Positions 48,687-54,610 of a stretch of 54,610 nt of DNA are shown piece by piece. The DNA is from Mesorhizobium sp. (GTDB lineage: Bacteria > Pseudomonadota > Alphaproteobacteria > Rhizobiales > Rhizobiaceae), in NCBI GenBank assembly GCA_004963905.1, contig SUGL01000040.1:1-54610 (forward strand). Direction: 5' to 3'. Position 1 is the first letter of the stretch, and each line of letters opens with the position of its first letter. The notes beneath the pieces are model-generated. The model saw only the letters and a program-made list of their open reading frames with translations. It did not search any database and was not told the origin of the DNA. The position numbers and the translations under genes were made by a program.

Positions 48687-50729
48687 ATGCCGACGAGGCG
48701 GCCCCATCTCTTCGCGCTTCTCAGCGCGGTCGTCGCGCTGATGCCGGGGATGGCGATCGGCGGCAGCGTCGATGCGCGCGTGACGGCGACGATCCCCGCA
48801 TCCGACGCGCCGCTGGCCCCTGGCGAGGCGCAGCCCTCCCCGCCTCCAGCCAGCATCGCCCAGTTGAAGAGCGGCCTCGACGCGCTGGCCGGCAACGACA
48901 TCGCCGGCGCGCGCAACGCGCGCGATACGCTGCCCGCCACCTCGCTCGACCGGCACATACTGGCCTGGGCGATCGCGCTCTATGGCGGCGACAAGGTGCC
49001 GAGCGGCGAGATCGCCGACGCAGCCAAGATGCTGCCGGGATGGCCCGGCACGATCGCGTTGCGCAAGAACAGCGAGCGCGCGCTTTATCGCGAGAACCCG
49101 CTGCCGCAAGTGGTGGTGCAGGCTTTCGGCCGCAGCCAGCCGCTGACGCCGGAAGGCGTAATGATCCTCGCCCGCTCGCAGGTGGCGCTGGGCAATGCCG
49201 CGGCGGCGCGCGCCGTGCTGGTGCCCTTCTGGCGCACGGAGAAGCTGGAGGCGAAGGACGAAGTCGCTTTTATCAAGGAGTTCGGCGCGCTGATTCCTGC
49301 GGCAGACCATCGCTACCGCATGGAGCGTATGTTCTATGCCGAGCGGCCGTCCTCGGCGCTGCGTGTCGCCGGTCTCGCCGGCGCCCAGCAACTGGCGGAC
49401 GCCTGGGCGGCGGCCGACAAGGGCGACAAGAATGCGGCGAAGCTGCTCAAGGCCGTGCCGGCGGCGCAGCGCTCGGCCGGCTATTTCTTCGCCGAGGCAG
49501 AATATCTGCGCAAGCAGCAGAAATTTGCCGACGCCGCGGCGGTTCTGATGAAGGCGCCGACCGACCGCGATGCGCTGGTCGACCCCGATGCCTGGTGGGT
49601 GGAGCGCCGCGTTCTGTCGCGCGAGCTGGTCGACCAGGGCGACATCAAGACCGCCTACAAGATCGCTTCCATGCATGCTGCCGAAAGCCCGGCCAGCGCC
49701 GCCGAAGCCGAATTCCATGCCGGCTGGTACGCATTGCGCGGCCTGAACGACCCGGTAACGGCCGCCGCGCATTTTTCGCGCATCGCCGATCTCGCCCAGG
49801 GGCCGGTGTCGCTGTCGCGCGCTTACTACTGGCTCGGCCGCGCCGCCGAAGTCGGCGGTCCGGGCAACGCCAAGGACTATTTCACGCGAGCCGCCGGCTA
49901 CGGCACGACCTTCTACGGCCAGCTCGCGGGTGAGCGCGTGGGCCTCAGGACCCTCAACATCGTCTATCCGAAACCGAGTGCGGCCGACCGCCAGAGCTTC
50001 GAAGGCCGCGAAGCCGTGAGCGCGATCAAGCGGCTGCAGGAAGCTGGCTATGACCGCTATGCCGAAACGCTCTACCGCGACCTCGCGGGACAGCTGACCA
50101 GCCCCGGCGAGTTGGCGCTGCTGGCGGTGCTCGCCGAAAAGCAGGGCAACCATTTCATGGCGCTGAAAGTCGGCAAGATCGCCGCCCAGCGCGGCATCGA
50201 TGTCGGCGCGCTGTCGCATCCGTTGGGCGTCATCCCCGATTCGGCCAACATCTCCGGTTCCGGCAAGGCGCTGGCCTATGCCATCGCTCGCCAGGAGAGC
50301 GAGTTCAACGTCGGCGCAATTTCCAGCGCCGGTGCGCGCGGCCTCTTGCAATTGATGCCAGGCACCGCCAGGCAGCTGGCGAAGAAGGCCGGCATGACCT
50401 TTTCGCAAATGCGGCTGACGACCGATGCGGGCTACAACGCCACGCTCGGGTCCGCCTTCCTCGGCGAGCAGCTCGACCGCTTCAACGGCTCCTATGTGCT
50501 GACCTTCGCCGGCTACAATGCCGGCCCCAACCGCGCCGCCCAATGGGTGGCGAAATACGGTGATCCGCGCGGCAAGGACGTGGACGCCGTCGTCGACTGG
50601 ATCGAGCGGATTCCCTACACGGAAACAAGAAGTTACGTGCAGCGCGTGATGGAGAATTACGAAGTCTACAAGATGCGTATTTCGGGCAAGTACGACATCG
50701 TGGGAGATCTGGTGAACGGGCGGAGTTGA
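48687..50729 (+). CDS. slt: Soluble lytic murein transglycosylase
   Basis: The 680-residue protein has a signal peptide (about 1-26, LFALLSAVVALMPGMAIG), a long alpha-superhelical region with TPR-like repeats (about 60-500), and the C-terminal SLT domain (about 525-645). In it AIARQESEFNVGAIS (catalytic Glu537), GARGLLQLMPGTARQLA and YNAGPNRAAQW are the family signatures. It cuts the glycan of peptidoglycan to 1,6-anhydro ends in the periplasm. Start at 48687 follows AGGGTAG. It is divergent from dapA and followed by a type D repeat 3 nt after the stop. Confidence 0.96.
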   Translation: MPTRRPHLFALLSAVVALMPGMAIGGSVDARVTATIPASDAPLAPGEAQPSPPPASIAQLKSGLDALAGNDIAGARNARDTLPATSLDRHILAWAIALYGGDKVPSGEIADAAKMLPGWPGTIALRKNSERALYRENPLPQVVVQAFGRSQPLTPEGVMILARSQVALGNAAAARAVLVPFWRTEKLEAKDEVAFIKEFGALIPAADHRYRMERMFYAERPSSALRVAGLAGAQQLADAWAAADKGDKNAAKLLKAVPAAQRSAGYFFAEAEYLRKQQKFADAAAVLMKAPTDRDALVDPDAWWVERRVLSRELVDQGDIKTAYKIASMHAAESPASAAEAEFHAGWYALRGLNDPVTAAAHFSRIADLAQGPVSLSRAYYWLGRAAEVGGPGNAKDYFTRAAGYGTTFYGQLAGERVGLRTLNIVYPKPSAADRQSFEGREAVSAIKRLQEAGYDRYAETLYRDLAGQLTSPGELALLAVLAEKQGNHFMALKVGKIAAQRGIDVGALSHPLGVIPDSANISGSGKALAYAIARQESEFNVGAISSAGARGLLQLMPGTARQLAKKAGMTFSQMRLTTDAGYNATLGSAFLGEQLDRFNGSYVLTFAGYNAGPNRAAQWVAKYGDPRGKDVDAVVDWIERIPYTETRSYVQRVMENYEVYKMRISGKYDIVGDLVNGRS

Positions 50730-50732
50730 GAG

Positions 50733-50890
50733 ACTTCCCCTTCTCCCCTTGTGGGAGAAGGTGGATCGGCGCGTAGCGCCGAGACGGTTGAGGGGTGCTG
50801 GACGGATCGCCGTCATTGCCAAGCTGGAACACCCCTCATCCGACCTCGCTTCGCGAGGCCACCTTCTCCCACAAGGGGAGAAGGGGGAGC
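50733..50890. repeat. Type D palindromic intergenic element, complete pair
   Basis: The left part CTTCCCCTTCTCCCCTTGTG-GGAGAAGG, GGCGCGTAGCGCC and GAGGGGTG is mirrored on the right by CACCCCTC, CTCGCTTCGCGAG and CCTTCTCCCACAAGGGGAGA. The spacer is different from types A and B. It lies between slt and the alpha/beta hydrolase on the same strand. Confidence 0.82.
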
Positions 50891-50939
50891 TTCCCCTCGT
50901 CTGTAGCAGTCGGTCAACGCAGCGAGGAACAACATCCAA

Positions 50940-51830
50940 ATGGCGAATGCGCAGGATTTCTCCGACTTCTTCTATACCGCGCCCGATGGCCTGAAGGTCC
51001 ATGCACGGATTTACGGCGAAGCCAACACTGGCTGGCCGGTCGTTTGCCTGCCCGGCCTCACGCGCAATGCCCGCGACTTCCACGAGGTCGCGCTCTACCT
51101 TTCGAGCAAGGCCAAGAACCCGCGCAAGGTCGTCGCCTTCGACTATCGCGGGCGCGGCCGATCCGACTACGACCCCGATATCAGCCATTACAACGTCGGC
51201 ATCGAGGCCGGCGATGTGCTGGCCGGGCTGTTGGAACTGGGCATCGAAGAGGCAGCATTCATCGGCACGTCGCGCGGCGGGTTGATCATCCATGTGCTCG
51301 GCGCGCTGAAGCCGGCCGCGCTGAAGGCCATCGTCCTCAACGACATCGGCCCGGTGATCGAGGCGGAAGGCCTCGCCCATATCCGCTCCTATCTCGATCG
51401 CAACCCGAAACCGAAGACATTCGCCGAGGCGGTGGACGCGCAGCGGCGCGTGCATGGCGCCGGCTTCCCGGCACTTGCCGACGCCGACTGGGCGCGGATG
51501 GTGACCGCCATCTGCCGCGATACCGATGCCGGGTGGGTGCCGGATTTCGATCCGGCCCTGGTCGAAACGCTGGCCGGCGTCGACGTCACCAAACCGCTGC
51601 CGGATCTGTGGCCGCAGTTCGACGCGCTCGCCGCCATGCCGCTGCTCGCCATTCGCGGCGGCAATTCGACACTGTTGTCCGCTACGACCGTCGAGGAGAT
51701 GCAGAAGCGCCATCCCGGCATGCAGACGATCACCGTCGAAGGCCAGGGACACGCGCCCTTCCTTGAAACCGGTGGTTTGCCGCAAGAGATTGCCGGGTTT
51801 CTGGATAAGGCGGAGCGGGAGGCTTGGTAG
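50940..51830 (+). CDS. Alpha/beta hydrolase
   Basis: The 296-residue protein has the alpha/beta hydrolase pattern: VVCLPGLTRNARDF (oxyanion region), VVAFDYRGRGRSDYDPD, nucleophile elbow IGTSRGG (Ser111), and the late GQGHAPFLE with the probable His. The acid is likely in the segment with LLAIRGGNSTLLS. The substrate cannot be told; esterase or C-C hydrolase activity is possible. It has no signal peptide. It may be co-transcribed with slt through the type D element, and it converges on the integrase with a repeat-dense gap between. Confidence 0.93.
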   Translation: MANAQDFSDFFYTAPDGLKVHARIYGEANTGWPVVCLPGLTRNARDFHEVALYLSSKAKNPRKVVAFDYRGRGRSDYDPDISHYNVGIEAGDVLAGLLELGIEEAAFIGTSRGGLIIHVLGALKPAALKAIVLNDIGPVIEAEGLAHIRSYLDRNPKPKTFAEAVDAQRRVHGAGFPALADADWARMVTAICRDTDAGWVPDFDPALVETLAGVDVTKPLPDLWPQFDALAAMPLLAIRGGNSTLLSATTVEEMQKRHPGMQTITVEGQGHAPFLETGGLPQEIAGFLDKAEREAW

Positions 51831-51920
51831 AAGTAATTCAAAAGATCTCGATCAGCCCCGAGGCTGTCAATCCAGTACAGGGTAAGTCGTCAAGGCGAGC
51901 AGCCGCCAGTTGTCGCGGTC

Positions 51921-52093
51921 GGCGCTGCCCCTCATCCGCCTGCCGGCACCTTCTCCCCGTATAGTGACGGGGAGAAGGTGGCGAGCCGCGATGCCGGCGA
52001 CCTCCTCTGCGACGCCGGCGATTGGCGAAAGCAGGCGCGACATCCAATCTCCCCCCTTGTGGGGGAGACGTCCGGCAGGACAGAGGGGGGCGC
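51921..52093. repeat. Chimeric element: half type B joined to half type A
   Basis: The left end GGCGCTGCCCCTCATCCGCC with hairpin TTCTCCCCG-TATAGTGA-CGGGGAGAA is type B. The spacer contains GCGATTGGCGAAAGC, and the right end ATCTCCCCCCTTGTGGGGGA with GTCCGGCAGGACAGAGGGG is type A. The two halves therefore have different hairpins, though they sit in the standard inverted layout around the shared spacer. Confidence 0.85.
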
Positions 52094-52185
52094 GAAGGAT
52101 CGCCGGCCTCTGGTCAATCTACGGATCACAAGCCGGCCGAAATGCCAGTTTTTTGATTGATCCAATTGATGGAGACGTCGGCGGG

Positions 52186-52280
52186 ACAGCGCCCCCTCTG
52201 TCCTGCCCGTCCTCCGCAGCAGCTGCGCTGCAGCTACGGAGGGTGGACCGGGCATCTCCCCCCACATGGGGGGAGATTGG
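52186..52280. repeat. Half type A element interrupted by another palindrome
   Basis: CAGCGCCCCCTCTGTCCTGCC is split from CGGGCATCTCCCCCCA by about 40 nt, which contain CCTCCG / CGGAGG arms around GCAGCAGCTGCGCTGCAGC. The hairpin CTCCCCCCACATGGGGGGAG ends the copy 20 nt before the integrase stop. It is the only copy here with such an interruption. Together with the chimera it fills most of 51831-52299. Confidence 0.78.
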
Positions 52281-52299
52281 CGGCTCCAGCGCCGGCCCG

Positions 52300-53373
52300 C
52301 TACTTGCCCTTCGAACTCTTGCGACGCGCCTTCGCCGGTTCCGATCCGCTCTCCTTACGAGCGGCTTTGGCGGGTGACGGCGTCGTCAAAGGAGAGGCAA
52401 ACACCGAAGTCTCCGCCGAATGCTGCGCCTCATCGGCGCGCGGCTTCTCGAGCACGACGACGCAGCCATCGAGGTCGTTGGTGGCGAGGTGGGCGTAACG
52501 CATGGTCATCGACAGCGTCTGGTGGCCGAGCCACATCTGCACGCGCCGGATGTCGATGCCGCCCTGGACAAGGCGTGAGGCGCAGGTGTGGCGCAGGATA
52601 TGCGGCACCACCTGCTCGTCGGCGCCGAGACCGACCTCGGTCTTCGCTTCGTTCCAGATGGCGCGGTACTGCGCCTGGGTAAACTTGGTGAACGGGCCCT
52701 TCGGCCGGCGCCCTTCGGTGGTCGGCGGCAGCTTGATCACCTCCTTGACCCGTTCGGTCATCGGGATGGTGCGGCTGCGGCCGGACTTCGTGATCCAGAA
52801 CGAGACGCGGTGTTCCTGGATGTCGTTCCAGATCAGGCCGAGCGCCTCGCCGAGGCGGCAGCCAGTATCGACCAGGAAGACGGAAAGCCTGTAAGCATCC
52901 TCGCTGCGGCTCTTGATGGCGGCAAACAGCCTCGCCTCTTCGTCCCTTTCGAGGAAACGAATCCGTCCCGCCCGCTCTTTCTGGCGGCGGAACTCGGGCA
53001 AGCTGTGGATATCCCCCATCTTGTGAGCCTTGCGCAGCAATTTGCTGAGAGCAGCCATCTTGCGATTGATGGTTGCGTTGCTGTTCCCGCGCTGGCGCAA
53101 GGTGCCGATAAGATTGTCCAGGGTATTCTGGTCAAAGGTACTGAAACGCTCTCCAAGAAGGATCTCGTCTATTTCACCTATGAAAGAGCTGACATTGTAT
53201 TTATGCCGCCCATCATCCCAGAGTATGTCCCGATATGCTGCAAATAGTTCCCCGATCCTGTACGATTTTACTTCTCTGATCTTGTTGTACGTATATCGAA
53301 AGTTCGAGTTCTGAGAAGAAAAAACCGCAAAGTGACCAGAGGACCCCCCCTCTTGAACTGCTTCGTTTGACAT
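52300..53373 (-). CDS. Tyrosine recombinase (phage-type integrase)
   Basis: The 357-residue protein has a SAM-like core-binding N-terminal region (about 35-125) and a catalytic domain with Arg173 (TGCRLGEAL), Lys196 (TKSGRSR), the HxxR box His258/Arg261 (HILRHTCASRL), His284 (LGHQTLS) and the nucleophile Tyr293 (MRYAHL). All catalytic residues are present. The last 45 residues are a charged tail with many lysines. It stands alone: no excisionase, phage or conjugation genes and no tRNA are visible nearby. The 5' part and leader (53150-53450) are less GC-rich than the rest. The start MSNEAVQ at 53373 is a best guess. Confidence 0.92.
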   Translation of the reverse strand: MSNEAVQEGGSSGHFAVFSSQNSNFRYTYNKIREVKSYRIGELFAAYRDILWDDGRHKYNVSSFIGEIDEILLGERFSTFDQNTLDNLIGTLRQRGNSNATINRKMAALSKLLRKAHKMGDIHSLPEFRRQKERAGRIRFLERDEEARLFAAIKSRSEDAYRLSVFLVDTGCRLGEALGLIWNDIQEHRVSFWITKSGRSRTIPMTERVKEVIKLPPTTEGRRPKGPFTKFTQAQYRAIWNEAKTEVGLGADEQVVPHILRHTCASRLVQGGIDIRRVQMWLGHQTLSMTMRYAHLATNDLDGCVVVLEKPRADEAQHSAETSVFASPLTTPSPAKAARKESGSEPAKARRKSSKGK

Positions 53374-53559
53374 TTGTGGACCACACCCCCGAGTGGATAG
53401 GCAGACCTAGCCGCTTGGAAGCGTCCTTTCAAGAGTTTTAAGTCTGACAAATCAGTTTCATCACGCCAGAAGCGGATCCCACGAAACCGTTTCGCAGACT
53501 TCAGCTACCGTACCCCCTTCTCTTCCTTCGTTTGCCCTCACCCAGTCACGAAGACAAAG

Positions 53560-53587
53560 CAGCCCGGGCGTTGAAGCGCCCGGGCTG
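53560..53587 (-). terminator. Intrinsic terminator of the porin gene
   Basis: CAGCCCGGGCG and CGCCCGGGCTG form an 11-bp perfect GC-rich stem with a 6-nt loop, 25 nt after the porin stop on the minus strand. The stem is followed by GCTTTGTCTTC, a weak T-rich tract. Its position and strength fit a highly expressed outer-membrane gene. Confidence 0.75.
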
Positions 53588-53612
53588 GATTTAACTTGTA
53601 TAGTACCAGCCC

Positions 53613-54610
53613 CTAGAACGAGCGCTGGAAGCGGAGGTGGGCACCCCAGAAGTCATCGCTGACGGGGTGATAGTCGCTCGAGCCCTGGTTGACATAATCA
53701 ACCTCGCCCGTGATCGTGAAGCCGGGCACGATGTCATATGCGACGTTGGCGGCCAGGCCGAAGGTCTTACCTTCATCATAGGAAAGCTGGGCGTTGAACG
53801 AGGTCTTCTCGTTGAACTTGTAGGTGCCACCGCCATAGACGGCCCAGTTGCCCTCCCAGTTCTTGAAGAAGTTGTGGACGACGTTCTTCTCCGTGCCGTA
53901 GGTCGCCATGGCCCACAGCGAGATCGCATCGCTAGCGTTCACGTCGAGGCGAACCTTGCCGGCCCACTCTTCGTAATTGCTGTCATATGCGACGGTACCG
54001 CTGACCCCACCCCAGCCCTGCGTGTACTTCACGCCGCCGACCATGTGCGGAATATAGCTGTCGATCGTGTTGGCGCCGTCGCCGTCTTCCAGCGAGACCA
54101 CGGCCGAGAAGCCGTTGCCGGCGTCGAAGGTGTACTGGATCAGGTTGGTATCGAAATCGCCACCGTAGCCGACCAGCGAATCCTCGATGACATTACCGGC
54201 ATAGCCGCTGAACGTATCCCACGCCGTTTCGTCCTTACCGACGCGGAACCCACCGAGCTGGATCCAGGCGAAATTCAGCGACCACTGGCTGCCGGAGTCC
54301 TCTTCATCCCAACCATCCCTGAAGTTGAAGCGGTTCTCGGTATAGGTCCTCAACGTGCCGAGCTCGGTTTCCTGGCCGGTCCAGGTCTTCAGCGTGAAGC
54401 GGGCCAGCTTGTGATAAGTGTCGTGGGTGCCGTCGCCCATGCGGTCGGGCACATCCTGGTGGCCGGCAATATCGCCGAAGCCGATGTCGTAACGGATATA
54501 GCCGCCGATGCGCAGGCAGGTTTCGGTGCCTGGGATGTAGAAGTAGCCGGCGCCATACACGTCGCAGATCTTGACGTATTCAGCCGGTTCCGGCTCGGCG
54601 ACGGTCACCG
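53613..54610 (-). CDS. Porin (RopA/Omp2-like), 5' end outside window
   Basis: About 332 residues are visible, and the frame continues past 54610, so the signal peptide and first residues are missing. The visible start TVAEPEPAEYVKICDVYGAG, then GYFYIPGTETCLRIGGYIRY, is the mature N-terminus of alphaproteobacterial porins of the RopA/Omp2 family, with the two conserved Cys residues (KICD, ETCL). Alternating beta-strands follow, and the protein ends in phenylalanine (HLRFQRSF), as needed for outer-membrane insertion by the BAM complex. Trimers form general diffusion pores. A terminator follows. The apparent first ATG-like codon at the edge is a GTG within the gene, not the start. Confidence 0.93.
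   Translation of the reverse strand, partial: VTVAEPEPAEYVKICDVYGAGYFYIPGTETCLRIGGYIRYDIGFGDIAGHQDVPDRMGDGTHDTYHKLARFTLKTWTGQETELGTLRTYTENRFNFRDGWDEEDSGSQWSLNFAWIQLGGFRVGKDETAWDTFSGYAGNVIEDSLVGYGGDFDTNLIQYTFDAGNGFSAVVSLEDGDGANTIDSYIPHMVGGVKYTQGWGGVSGTVAYDSNYEEWAGKVRLDVNASDAISLWAMATYGTEKNVVHNFFKNWEGNWAVYGGGTYKFNEKTSFNAQLSYDEGKTFGLAANVAYDIVPGFTITGEVDYVNQGSSDYHPVSDDFWGAHLRFQRSF

Noticed and set aside
48498..51785. 1095-codon minus-strand open frame
   Set aside because: It is antisense to slt and the alpha/beta hydrolase, and passes through the type D repeat. The real genes have signal peptide, catalytic motifs and ribosome-binding sites.
52300..53600. tRNA gene as integration target next to the integrase
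   Set aside because: I looked for cloverleaf-like sequence on both strands and saw none. The GC-rich hairpin at 53560 is the porin terminator.

Overview
The window looks like a chromosomal segment of a high-GC alphaproteobacterium of the Hyphomicrobiales (Rhizobiales), most likely Mesorhizobium or a close relative. The reasons are the gene order rpoZ - rsh - pyrE - DUF2062 - acpS - lepB - rnc - era - recO, the divergent pair slt / dapA-smpB, a porin of the rhizobial RopA/Omp2 type, and intergenic spaces crowded with rhizobial-style palindromic mosaic elements. The genus is inferred; no rRNA or tRNA gene was found.

Layout. 0.1-10 kb: exported TPR protein, Tat-type metallo-beta-lactamase-fold hydrolase, CorA/ZntB metal transporter, RarD permease, citramalate synthase, a four-gene unit VOC - GFA - GFA - proline iminopeptidase, and cysS. 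10-17.8 kb: a 51-residue basic protein, an SRAP (YedK/HMCES) DNA-repair gene bracketed by repeats, a Nudix hydrolase, a TIGR02301 protein, two proteins of unknown function, pyrC, ygfZ and an HD hydrolase. 17.9-23 kb: a PAS-GGDEF-EAL protein, a fatty acid desaturase divergent from a LysR regulator, a membrane protein and a DUF3303 protein. 23.2-25.8 kb: a RimK-like ATP-grasp ligase beside a GNAT acetyltransferase fused to a C39-type peptidase, the best candidate for an uncharacterised peptide-modification system. 26-32.5 kb: ECF sigma / anti-sigma pair, VapBC-type toxin-antitoxin, DUF2339 membrane protein, Nudix, recO. 32.8-36.4 kb: a large MscS channel and an aminoglycoside-phosphotransferase-like gene separating recO from era. 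36.5-44.6 kb: the core cluster from era back to rpoZ, interrupted by a plus-strand GNAT gene. 44.8-51.8 kb: NYN-domain protein, family-5 type uracil-DNA glycosylase, GH25 lysozyme, smpB, dapA, slt, alpha/beta hydrolase. 51.9-54.6 kb: a repeat-dense stretch, a lone tyrosine recombinase and a porin cut by the window edge.

Repeats are the second theme. One group consists of paired hairpins (types A-D, about 160-195 bp) whose types A and B share a spacer, and it includes a half-A/half-B chimera. A second group (types E, F, G) has different outer arms around one common core. Two loci carry inverted short tandem arrays (8-bp and 7-bp units), and a 142-bp imperfect inverted repeat fills the smpB/dapA gap. 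Many of these elements begin at or next to a stop codon (SRAP, MscS, era, rsh, dapA), and one supplies the start codon of the phosphotransferase-like gene.

All functional calls come from reading motifs and from family knowledge; no database search was run.
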